NCBI GenBank assembly: GCA_010279815.1
Contig: QEOQ01000439.1
Coordinates: forward strand, 176,772-240,771
DNA: 64,000 bases
Source: Brachionus plicatilis
Lineage: Eukaryota; Rotifera; Eurotatoria; Ploima; Brachionidae
Direction: 5' to 3'
Both the position numbers and the translations under genes were made by a program. This document shows positions 43,906-56,100 of this stretch, one piece after another. Every line of letters starts with the position of its first letter. Position 1 is the stretch's first letter. The notes below the pieces were generated by a model. It saw only the letters and a program-made list of their open reading frames with translations. It was not told the DNA's origin and did not search any database.

Positions 43906-44205
43906 AGAAATATACAGTATAGGGAAATTTTAACTTTAGAATTGGATAGATTAGCTAGAGAGGTGTCTAATAAGGTGCCACTTGGTTAATGGAACGGCTA
44001 ATTATTCATTGAGCCGCCTAATTCACACGAAAGAACGGAAAATATTGCATAGGAACGGCAAATTCCATGGGTGGACCGGTCATTTTAATTAAATCGCCAG
44101 CGATCGCTGTTGCTTCCGAAATAGACAAAGTGGCACCTTTTTAGACACCTCTTTAGCTAATCTATCCAATTCTAAAGTCAAAATTTCCCTTTAGTGTATA
44201 TTTCT
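43906..44205. mobile_element. 300-bp foldback element with AACGGC words
   Basis: The arms 43906-43985 and 44129-44205 are inverted copies through AGAAATATACA, GGGAAATTTT and GAATTGGATAGATTAGCTA, then GAGGTGTCTAA and GGTGCCACTT. The loop repeats GGAACGGC/AGCCGCC. No target duplication resolved. Confidence 0.75.
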
Positions 44206-45061
44206 GTAGTGTAAATAATATTAACATTTCGACATTAAGTTGTAAAATCTACAATATTTAAAAAAATTCGAAATTAAAATTTTTAGTTTCGAAATCATTT
44301 CTTGATTTCAATTATTAATCAAAATTAAAAATAATTTCGAAATTTATTTGTTTATATTCGAATATTTTTTTTATTTCGTTTTCCCAACCCTGCTAAAAAC
44401 CCTAGACCAACACACAATCCCATACCCATCAAATTTCAAATCAACAGCATAAACCCTCATGATTCATTAGTTAAATCAACGGCCTACGTTTCATGGGCAG
44501 CATTCAAATGTTAAATAAACGAAATTTTAAATAAAAATAAAAAGATTTTCAAATTTTCAATTAATTGTAATATTTGATTTTTGATTTGACGAAAAAAAAA
44601 ATGTTAAAAATTAATTAATATCTTGAGCAAAGAGCAAAATAAGCCTCAAAAAGAGTCTTTAAGACTCATCGGGCCTTTAAGTGTTTAAAAAAATATTTTT
44701 TTTTTTCAAACTTTTTTTAATAAAAAATATGAACTTTTTGTATATTATAAATTTGAACTTTTTTAAAATGACAATTTTTCGAATAAAATTATTTAAACCA
44801 AAGTCGAGATAACAAAACAGTTTCTCGAAGCTTCTGCATTCATTCTTCACCAGTTTCTTACACCAAAAAAAATGAATCGAATTATCGTGAATTTAACTAA
44901 TTTAACTTTTTATTTCATTTTCCATTTAAAATTTAAATTAAATTAAATTAAATTATTTTGTATAAAAACTAATCTTTCATTTAAAACAAATTTTTTAAAA
45001 TAAAATTTTTTTGTGCAAACTATACTTCACTGAGCTTGCTTTTCAGTGGATGGTCGTGTTT
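44206..45061. other. AT-rich spacer
   Basis: Holds a C-rich patch at 44390-44500 (AACCCTGC, AAACCCTAG, ATCCCATACCC) without a frame, and AT-rich filler. No gene seen. Confidence 0.4.
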
Positions 45062-45734
45062 ACTCTCTTAAGGAGTTTGACAAAATTTTGTAAATAAGTT
45101 TTTTGATTAAATCAAGCTAATATCAAGCTTTTATTGATTGAAATTAAAAATTATTAATAAAAAAAGATCAATAATAATCTAATCTGATGGATATTCTATA
45201 TTATATTTAGTTTATTTTATAATTTAATAATAATAATAATAATAATAATATAAGTTACAACAAGCTAGCAAGCTAGACTTGCGAAGAAGGGAAACAGTAG
45301 GATCCCATCTATGGTAACTGTGGTATGTAATAATAACACTAACAATAACAATATAAAAAAAAAAAAAAACAATTCATATACTCCTTCATACTTCATATAC
45401 TACATATACTACATCACCATTGCATTTTGAATTTTAGATTAATCTTTTTCTTTTTTTTTTCTTCTTTTCTTCTCTTTCTTTTTTCCTTTTCTACTCTTTA
45501 GATTTTTAGACCGATCCAATCAAGCAAATTAACCAGATTAATCAAGCTTCATACAGATCCCAATCAAGGTAACTCTCTTGAGGAGTTTGACAAAATTTTG
45601 TAAATAAGTTTTTCGATTAAATCAAGCTAATATCAAGCTTTTATTGATTGAAATTAAAAATTATTAATAAAAAAAGATCAATAGTAATCTAATCTGATGG
45701 ATATTCTATATTTCATTTAATTTATTTTATAATT
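45062..45734 (-). mobile_element. (ATT)n-tailed retro-insert between 163-bp direct repeats
   Basis: 45062-45224 and 45572-45734 are direct copies of equal length (163 bp) with about six differences. Between them a 347-bp insert reads on minus as a pyrimidine-poor body ending CTTGCTAGCTTGTTG…(ATT)n, the layout of a SINE or 5'-truncated non-LTR copy. If the 163-bp repeats are its target duplication they are far longer than normal. The right copy merges into the 3' flank of the Ly-6-like gene. Confidence 0.6.
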
Positions 45735-45758
45735 ATTCAATTTTTTTTATTCATTATT

Positions 45759-46280
45759 TTATATAGTGATTTTAAAATTAAACAAAACTAAGAAATTTAA
45801 AAAAATCGAAAAAATCACCTCTGTATATTGATTAAATAAAGAATTTGAATTGTTACAACCGGTTCTATCATTACAATAGCAAACATATGCTTCACGTATG
45901 CTCAAATTAGAAGGATCTTCATATTTTGCTAAATAGCACTGATTTGTGACAAAGCCTTCTGCCAGCGTGAGATTTTTTATGAACCTGGAATTTTCATTAA
46001 AAGTCGAGCATGATCGAATGACGAATTCTCCGGGTGACACACTTATTTTCATGCAGTCACCATAACAAAATGAAGTCTTTTGTATTGCAGGATCAAAATT
46101 AGTTTCATCACATTGTTTGTGATAGCTATTGCATATGTAGCACTTTAAAGGTTGCTGACAATAAACATCTAGTCAAAAAATATTAATTTTTTTTTAACAG
46201 CAGATTAAATAGAATCTCTACTCACCAGAAAGACTGAGTGTTATTAAAATTTTTAGCACAATCAGATATTTGAGTTTCAT
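45759..46280 (-). CDS. Ly-6/three-finger domain, probably GPI-anchored protein
   Basis: Two exons on minus: 46280-46226 and 46168-45759, joined across GT (46225-46224) and AG (46170-46169), total 154 residues. Exon 1 encodes MKLKYLIVLKILITLSLS, a signal peptide. Exon 2 continues VYCQQPLKCYICNSYHKQCD, then a run with FCYGDC, SCSTF, NQCYLAKY and YVCYCNDRTGCNNSN. That is ten or so cysteines ending in the CxC…CN pattern of Ly-6/uPAR folds. The final VIFSIFLNFLVLFNFKITI is a hydrophobic tail fit for GPI-anchor exchange. Such proteins sit on the cell surface and often modulate channels or receptors (e.g. the insect quiver/sleepless group); the partner here is unknown. The stop lies at 45759-45761 with AATAAA shortly after. 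It starts 479 bases downstream of the PLD stop, same strand. Confidence 0.85.
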
Positions 46281-46758
46281 TTGGAACAATATTTATAAAA
46301 GCTTTTAAATTTCATTTGATAAATATTTTCTTACTTTTGATGGAATTTGGAACTAGAATTAAAAATATTCGGATTATGTGCCGGTTGACTTGACAACAAA
46401 ATGAAAAATTATAATCATATTATCAATTCGTGCAATTCAACGCTTCATTTAAAAAAATTCTAATTTAAACTTCAAGCTTTTAACGATAACCTATTTTTCT
46501 TCAAAAATAAAAAGCTTTTTTTTTAAATTATTTTATTTTTTAGTGAGAAACAAAATTTTTTTTCAATTTATTATCAGATATTAGTCAATAAATTTTTTAA
46601 TTTAAAAGTTCCAAGTTATTCAAAAATATATGACTAGATATTTTTATTAAACTTGATTTAACAAATAAGACACGACTTGTTCAAATTTCTCAGTTGATTA
46701 TTAATTAAATCCTTTTAGATTAATAATTAAAATTCTTTTTTATTTGTTAATTAGGTAA

Positions 46759-46890
46759 TTACCAAATCTCTGACGGCACTATTCCTTCAGCTGTCACAAT
46801 GTCGGGGAAAAAGTTTTCTTCATGAGACAAAAATTTGAGAGGAAAATCGACTACAAGACCATAAACAAATTTTTCCATTTTGATTTTACC
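46759..46890 (-). CDS. PLD1: PLD last exon
   Basis: 43 codons plus stop after acceptor TTTCAAG|GGT. LVVDFPLKFLSHEENFFPDI and GIVPSEIW correspond to the conserved PLD C-terminus (LVxFPxxFLxxE…IVPxExW). The preceding minus frame up to 46965 is intron. The intron to 48545 contains the TIR element 47649-48211. Confidence 0.93.
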   Translation of the reverse strand, partial: GKIKMEKFVYGLVVDFPLKFLSHEENFFPDIVTAEGIVPSEIW

Positions 46891-49800
46891 CTTGAAAATA
46901 AAATTTTTGAAATCATTTATTAAATTGAATTTTTTTTCGATTTTTTCATAGACCGTCATCACCATCTTTTCAAAATTTAAAAAACATCTACTAAAATTAT
47001 TTTTTGAACTACCAATTTATGATATATGGCAAAGTACATTTTTGAACAAATTTCATTTTTCAAACTTGATCAAAATATTTTTAATGCGCAATTAAATTTC
47101 AATGCATTTTTTTAAAAATTACAATCTTTTATCAAAAATTAAAAAAAAAAGTTTTAAAATATTACAAAAATTTAAAAATCTGCGATGAAATTTAATTACG
47201 CATTTAAAACTTTTAATTCCATTATTCTATTTTTAAAAATGAAATTTGATCATTTTACTTTGCATGAAAAATTCACATTCAATTATTATTTTTTTTTTGA
47301 TTTTTTAATTTTTAAATTTTTGGATCAAAAACTGAATATAATAAATATTCAATTTAATATTTGAAAATAAAAATTAATCAAAAAAATTATTGAATTTATC
47401 AGTTCTTGAATTTTTTTTCATTATTTTGTACTTCACCTTTTCTAGCCAATAATTGTACAAAACTTTGCAATTAATAGGCAAAATTTCAATAATTTTATAT
47501 TTTAGCTTTTCATATTTTATATTTACTAATATTTTTTGTGCAATTTTTCAGAAAATTTTTTAAAAATATGCAGATTCTAATCAAAAATTTTCTGAAATAT
47601 TGCACAAAAAATATTAGAAGATATAAAAATATGAAAATAAAAAAATAAGGGTCTAGTGGAAAATGTGAACAATTGTTCACATGATCTCTGGTCACATATT
47701 TGGTGACCATAAGCTGGTCACATAAAAAAAAATTTTCACCAAATTTTAGATTAAAAAAATAAAAATTAAATAGTTTAAAAAAGTTTAAATCTAAACGCAA
47801 GAGAAAAAGCAATACATTATCGTGAAAAAGCAATGACTGAAATCCCAAGAAACTTTGAATGTTTCTTGGCACTCAGCAAACATGCAAACCCTGTACCGTG
47901 TGATTTATGTGGAGAATTAATGAAAAACATCAAGGATGTAAAGTTGCATATGGCAAACAAACACAAAAACTAATAAAAAAAGGAATTGGAATATTTTTTT
48001 TTTATTTGCATTTAAAATTAAACTTTTATTCTAAAATTAATGTTCACAAAAAATAAAAGTGGACTCGAAAAATTTTTTTATTTTTTTATTTATCTATTTT
48101 GGTCACCAAATATGTGACCAGAGATTATGTGAACAAAATGTTCACATTTTGGACTTTATACTCATGGTCACATTTTTTTGTGAACAATTGTTCACATTTT
48201 CCACTAGACCCAAAAATAAAAAAAATGTAAAATTATTAACATTTTGCATTTTAATAGTAAAATTAGGAATCATTAAAATTAGCATCTTTCATTTTTTTTT
48301 TTCAAATTTTTGATTATTAAAAAAGGAAAATTTTTGTTAAAATAATTTTCTAAGTTTTGAGGTAGCTTTAAGCCCAACGATGTCAATAAGGCTGTGCAAA
48401 ATAATAGCTCCGTTAACCAACAATTTATATTTGAATTGGAATTTTATAGCCCTAAATTATCTAGTTAAATTTTAAAATCAAAAAGTCAAAAGCCAAATGA
48501 AGGTGATGATGAAAATAGAGGATTTTAATTCAAGACAAAATTACTTCGTTTGGGTCTGTTTTACTCAATGAGGGCTTTTTGGTGTAATTTTTTAAATCAT
48601 CAAAATTCAAAATGTTATCCGAGGGTAGACATTTAAATACTTCGTCATAAACGAGTGTATTTTGATGCGATATTGACTTGAACATGTTATAAAACTCGTC
48701 AGACACACAATCAACTACATTTAACTGACTTGGATTTTCAAAATAAACTCCCAAATGAAGTCTTCAATTTTTTTTGAATTAAATTAAATTTTTAATTTAA
48801 AATTTTTTTTTTATTTTACTTGAATATTTTTTCCCTCAAGCTTAGAGCATATTTTCCAGCCTTGAAAGGTTTTTTGTTCATGACTGAATCTACGAACTCT
48901 TCATCAGTTACCAGAGCTGCCACTTCCGAATCCCTTTTGCCAATCAAGCTTCTGTCATTTATATTGGCCGAGCCACACAGGACATAGTTGTCGTCCACTA
49001 TCATCAATTTAGAGTGCACATATATTATCTCTTGTACAAGTTTTCCCATCAGGACAGACCAATTTCTCATTCCATGAAAAGTAATGTACTCAGAAGGATC
49101 AGTGATACCTTCTTTTAGAAGTTCTTTGTAAATGGAAAATTCACCAAATTTAATTGAGCGTAAATTATAGTACTGAACTGCCTTTATGGCATTTATTCGA
49201 TCAAAACCAGGCAGGAGTGGAAGAAAAATAAAAACTCGAAATTTTTGCTTTTTCCTTGGCAAAAAAATTTAAAAAAATTTTTTTTTCTAAATAAATTTAC
49301 TTGTGAGCAATTTTAATTCTGTCTGCTAATGCTTTGCCAATGTTGTTTTTGATTATGTCCTTGGTTGGATGGCAAGTTGTTATAAAAAATTGGTTCTATC
49401 AAACAAGATTAATAGGAAATAAAGTTAAATCTCAATTTTACTTCTATATAAATATAGTGTTTGGCATTTTTAATTAAATCAACGTAAGCATTTAAAATAG
49501 AAGTTTCTGTTTTTGATATTCCGGCCGACCAGTCATCAACAGATCTGAGTATCTTAATTCTTTAAAATGAGTATTTTTTTTTAAATTTACATCAAGTCAA
49601 TTTACCTGAACACTGGTTTTAAAAAGTTCCTCTTTGGGTATAAATTTATGATTGTATTTTGTATTGTCTGTATATGATTTCGGGATTAAATAGGGATAGG
49701 ATTCCAAAAGTGGCACTTGTTCATTCTAAAAAAAATTTAATTCAATTAAAAGAAAGTTCGAGTAAAAAGAGAAAAAGTGAAAAAAGTCAGTAGCTCTTTA

Positions 49801-52800
49801 TTTAAAAGTTTGTGCTAAGTTAAAGCTAAATCAATCAGAAATAATTTGAAATATCTTCATCAAATTTTAGAAAAATATTTAAATTGATCAGACTCGATGT
49901 AAAATTATTGATTCAAAGAATTAATTTTGAAATATATTGAAATAAAAGAGATAAGAAAACTTTCAATTTTTTACTTTTTTGAAAAGTAATTTTTTACGTA
50001 ATTTTACGTTAAGAATTTGGATAATTATTTTTGATGCTTTGAAAAGTCAAAATAAATATTTTTTCATTTTTTTCTTGAAAATTATATTGAAAAGCGTAAA
50101 AATGATCTTTTTGTTTTTAACCAATTTTTAGAAAAATTACATAAATTTACGATAGTAATTTTACGTAAAATTACTGTAAAATTACGTAATTTTACCTCAG
50201 AGCAATGTATCATAGCAGCACTGTAAAATTTTTTTTTAAACTAAATTTTAAATGTATTTCCGTTTTATTGACTCTCGAAATAGTTTTTTTTCAATTAAAA
50301 TGTTCGTTTTTTGAAGATTAAAGGAAAATTTTAAATATTTTTTAATTTGATGTCAATCCAAAACTAAAAGAGATTATTATTCTGACAAAAAAATGATAAA
50401 TTTTTTAAAAATTATTTTTCTTTACCATAAACTCGAGTTCACAACTCTAAGAGTAAAGCCCAAATCCAACCTTTTTTCTTTTAGAATACCCTGAATATGG
50501 GATATTTTCCAAAAATAAAGCCGAATTTAACTTTTACTCTAACAAAAAAATGGTCGTTGCTCTTATAAAAAATATTAAAAATTAAAAAAATTGTAGAGTT
50601 AATTAAAAAATAGAAAATAAGTCAAATTTAAGCTCTTTTTATATTCTTGAACTTAATCATTCATTTAACTAAAACGCAAATCCAATTATTGTATCGAATA
50701 GAATAAATTTTTTATAAATTTTTTATAAACTCTTTAATTTTACCTTTAATTTCTCACAAAAATGCTTTAAGATTTAAGTTCAAATTTTTTAATTTTTAAT
50801 TTTTTTAATGAGAGCAAATACCATTTTTTTTGTTAGACCAAAATTTAAATTTGGGCTTTATTTTTGGAAAATATCCCATGTTCAGGGTATTTTCTAGCAT
50901 ATTAAATTTTAATTGTTATAACATAGAAACGATGTAATAAACTCTAAAAGAAAAATGGTTGTATTTGGGCTTTACTCTTAGAGTCGTTAACACGAGTTTA
51001 CGATATTTAATCCTTTTAAAAAAATTCTATGAAAATAACTCTGTGAAAATTATTCCAGAGTTGCTTATAAGTCCCAAAAAAAAGTCCAAGTCGGGACTTT
51101 AAAATTTTGAATACTGAAGAATAATTGTGAAGACATTTATGCAAGAATATTCTGATATATGGCAAATCTATTGCATTCGACAACCTAAGAGTATATAAAT
51201 TTTTTGATATGAAGCCTGATCTAGAAAATTTTAAAAAAAAACCTGGCCTTTGACTTGAGACTTGTGATGCTTAAGCAATTTTGAATTATTCTATGAAATA
51301 ATTTTTCTACGAAAAAAAAAATATCTATGAATTGAACGTTCACCATTAGTGGCATTTACTGGTAAAGGTTTTCGAGTCCTAAGCTTCTTAATGGGAAATC
51401 AAGTAAAATCTTGATTTTTTGGTTTTCTAAATTATTTAAAAGTATGAACTTTGATCAAAAATTTTAATTTCCCAAAAAAATATCATTTTTGAAAATTATT
51501 AATACTAAATTCCAGAGTTTTTTAAAAGTCCCAAAAAAAAGTCGGTACTTTTTTTTAAATTTGCTAGATCAGGCTTTATATCAAAAATTTTAAAACCTGG
51601 ACTTGGACTTTTGTGCAAAATATTCAAAGATATTTTGCATCATTTTTCGTCGGTTTGAGCTGGATTTAGTCGGTTGGAGTCGATCTGGGTAATATTACAA
51701 AAAAATTTACAAAAAAAAAGCAAAGAACAATTTGAATAATGATTATTGAAATTAAAAATTTACATTCTAAAGAAGATGTGAAAAAAAAATTCTATTGCAT
51801 TAATTTTGTCTTATTTGATTTTACTTTTAATCCTTTTTTTTTTTTGGTCTTTTGTCTTGCTTTCCTAAAGTTTTAATTTTGTAAACACGTGTCACAAACT
51901 TCATCATGTTTCAATATATCTATTTTTAATTCCAGGTATTTTAACTCTTACAAACTTTATTCATATTTTTATCGTTATTTTTATTTTTTGATTTTATTTA
52001 CTTAACAAATAGAATCAATAACCAAATGCACTCATGGCTCAGGTCATTCTTAATCGGAAGAGAGCAACGTGTAGTCATGGGCGAAACTATGTCAGACTGG
52101 GAAGATGTATCGAGTGGAGTACCACAAGGGTCAGTTCTTGGTCCTATTTTATTTGTAATTTACATAAACGACTTGGTCGAAGTTTTAAAGGAATTTAATT
52201 TATCTTACGCAGATGATTTGAAAATAATCGGACCCTTAAGTCAAGACGTAACTTTACCACTCTCTCTTCAAAATGATTTAAACAGCCTAACTAGTTGGGC
52301 AGATATATGATCTACCGATCTAAATTTAGAGAAATGTATAGTAATGCACATTGGAAAAAATAATCCCAACTTTCAATATCAAATGCTCAACCAAACAAAT
52401 GCTTTAAGTCATACTCTAAAGGAAACGGCAGAAGAAAAAGATCTAGGTGTTTACATAACAAATGATCTGAAATGGAAAAAACAATGCTCAGCAGCATCTA
52501 CAAAAGCAAACAGAGCATTAGGTATGATCAAGCACACATTCAAAAACTTAAGTGTTACTTCTCTTAGGCTACTCTATACAGCACTAGTCCGTCCACATCT
52601 TGAATATGCTGTAAGCGTCTGGAGTCCTACAACTAAAGGTGATATACAGATAATCGAAAAGGTACAACGGAGAGCGACTAAACTTCTAAGTTATTCCATA
52701 TGAATCAAGGTTAAAGATTTTAAATTTGACAACCCTTGAAGAGAGGCGAAAAAGAGGTGATTTAATCCAAATGTACAAACTAGTCAAAGGTATGGAAAAT

Positions 52801-53116
52801 ATAAGTTTAATAAATGGAATTAATTATGCAAAAACCACAACAGGACCAGCTGGTAATTTAAGAAGACATGACAAAAGACTAGTGAGAGAACTGACCAAGA
52901 AGGGTCCTCCACGTTTCAATTTCTTAACTAATAGGGTGGTGGATATTTGGAATATTTTGTCAACAAGAGCTGAAAATGCTGTTTCACTCAATAGTTTCAA
53001 GGCAATAATCGACAGAGAAGTTTTTGGTATGGATAAAAGCAAAGACTGCTAAGGCTCTTAATGGGCCAGCCATACTGGCGTTGATATAGCGATCATTCTC
53101 GCTGTACAGCAGTTCA

Positions 53117-53151
<35 letters not shown>

Positions 53152-56100
53152 ACTTAATTTTTATTTTTATTCTGAAGGAGCTTAAGCTCGGTACAGTTAA
53201 CAAATAAATAACAATAAAAGAATGAATTACTTTGCACTGATTCCATCTTTGGATAAAGTGTCGAGCTAAATCTCGCGCTCCATGTCCAATTACAACCATT
53301 CCTTGGTCTCTCCAAGGCATCCGCGGAGTTTCGGTCCGATCCAGCTGATCCTTGCTGTATTCGTGAACATCCTTAAAGTCCTCCTTGTAGACGTTTGCAT
53401 AATCTTTACCTATCCAATAGTAATAGCCATTATCGGAATTTTTGGGCAGCTCAATGTCCTCTATGTCGACAAAACTTTGATTCAGATTGCTGTTATGATG
53501 CCATCTGTCGTAAATATCATCAGTCAAATTTGTTTTTTGTTTTGACAAATTGGATAAATAAAAAATGCCCATGGATTTTTTGCGACCCCTCACCATGTCC
53601 TTGAGAGATGTTTGAGAAAAAAATCAAGCAATTCTTTAACTAAATACCTTTTTATTGGTAACCCATTTGACTGGCTTTTTATAATTTGAGTTTAGAGCTG
53701 CTGATTTAGAAGAATCTTCAAGCTTGGATGGAATCTTTGGGTTGTCACTTTTTTCTGGTTAAAAAATCATCAAAATTAGCCTGGAACAAAAATAGATTTA
53801 CCTGATTGTTCTTTGCCTTTGTAAGCTTTTCCAGTGTTTTTAATTGGTTTTGTTTGTAGCACGGATTTTTTTGTCTGTCTCAAATTTTTGATCACAATAT
53901 CTTTCGCGTCTTTTGGCATAAACTTTTTCGATTTTTTTTCCTTTTCCGTATCAAAAAAATTTTTTAATGGAGATTCTCTGATTTCAGCATTTGTAAAAGC
54001 TCTGATTAATTTTAGATCGGATTCGTTGGCATTTTTGCCTTTCAATTGCTGATTTTGCTTCACATATGATGACAGCGTTTGCTGAGAATACTGAAATTTA
54101 TTCAAATACTGAAAACCGGTTTCTTTTTCATCAAGCAACTTAAAAAATTTAATTAGCGAAATTTTTGAATTTTTTTTAATTTAATTTAAAATTTTTTCGG
54201 CTAAATAAGTTGACATTATTGACATAAGAAAATTAAAATCTAAAAATATTTGAACATCAAAATAATATCCAAATTCAATTCATCCAAATTTTTTTAATTG
54301 ATTTTTTGGATGTTGAATAATAAAAAATGTAAAAAATGGACAAAATTTTTAGTTTTTAACTAAATGAATATCAAATTTGAAAATTAAAAAAAAAGAGAAA
54401 ATTAAAAGGAATTAATTTAAAAGCAAGTAAAACTCGGATTTGTTTTGGTAATATTTGACGCAATTATAGTGGGAAAACACTGTTAAATTTTACACATTTA
54501 ACAAATTTTTTTTTGTTATTTCCCTCAGAGCCTAAATGACAAACAAATATTTTGGTGTAGCTAAATTCCAGGTATTAAGTCCAATAATTAATGAAATTCT
54601 GGGACAAGGTGAAGTGTATGATCAATTTTCAAACTTTAAAATATATGCTAGTATTTTAATACAATTAGTGCAGACGTAAATTTTTGGTTTTAACATACTT
54701 TGTTAAATCTAAAGGTAAAATCTGCAAAAGTCTGCAAAAATAATCCACTTAAAATAGCATCATTTCGATGGTGTGCATTGTACATTTTGATTTTGCAGAG
54801 TTTAATTTTTTATTTAACATATTATTTATTTATTTATTGAATTGAATTAACCTCCTTTAAGGAGAAGTAAAAGAAAATAAAAATAATTTTTTTTTTTTTT
54901 TGTGTTTTTGTGTTTTTTTTTAAAATGAAAAATTATTACCTAAAAATAAAATTACAAAAATAAAAAAGGAACATTAGTTCGAAAATAGAAAAAGGCATGA
55001 AAGTTAGATCATTAACTTCAAATTGCCAAATTCTGGCTGATTTTTTGCTTTTTTTCTATTCAACTTAAAAAAATTAAATAAAAAAATTGGATGATAGAGT
55101 GTACAAAAACTAAAAAATAAAAATTTGGATGTTCAGAATTTGGATAGGATGCAGCACTTCCCAATAAAATTATGATCTTAAAAATAATTAGTTGATTTAG
55201 GGTCTGCGCCAACTCTGTCAGTGAAATTAAAAAATTTGAATTTAATAAAACAAATGAAAAATTCAAGTAATTAATTTTATTCGTTTTTCAACTCAATTAG
55301 TGAATAATAAAAATATAATATAATAATGAAAAAACTTCGAAAAAAGGAATAATATGGATCAGATTGAATGACGGAGAAGAGACAAGTCACAGAGAAAAGA
55401 TTCATTTTTAATGAGAAAGTTAAGCCAACAAGAGAGAGTGAAGTTGGGAGCAATTTTGTTCAAATAACACATAAAAAAACTTATTCAAAATGAATATTGA
55501 AATAGATTTTTTTTTAATAATAATCAACTAATGGCAAGTTTTTTTTTCTATTTTACATTTTTAGAAATAATTGCGTAATTATATTTCAAATTTTAACATG
55601 CTTAAGTAATGAGTTTAAATTAAACAACGTAATTTCAAAATTTCAAAAATGTTAAATTGAAAAAAAAACTTACCAAATACTGTCAAAATTTAAAATATTC
55701 TAAAATTTCGTTTATTTATCATATTTTAATCGGATTTTATAAAATTTTAAATAAATTGCTCTGCTCCAGATAAAAATTGCTCTCAAATTCACTCTCCCAG
55801 CCAACAAGCTATGCTAAACATAAAAAATTAAGCCAAAGTGTCAGCATTTTTCATTTTTTTTTGACTTGTCGATGATTAATTTATATTTAATTGTACCAAT
55901 TGTCCCCCGAAAGCTGTAGAACCTAAACTTTAATTTACAAAAGGAGATACATCAGCTTTTATCGGTATTTATTGTGCAAGAGGTGTTTGATGCCAAAATG
56001 TTCCTCCTTGTCTGGGCAATTGTAACCAGTGGTGTAACTCAAGGATCCGTTTTGGGTCCACTGTTGTTCATCATATATATCAATGATTTACCGGAAGTTC

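Noticed and set aside
53101..53160. (ACT)n tract as an independent microsatellite
   Set aside because: The same tract ends the related retro-fragments at 56982-57003 and 62850-62873, so it is the element's 3' tail.
55974..56006. QEVFDAKMF start of the open frame at 55974 as part of the RT protein
   Set aside because: These codons belong to the 30-bp target duplication; the element starts at 56007.
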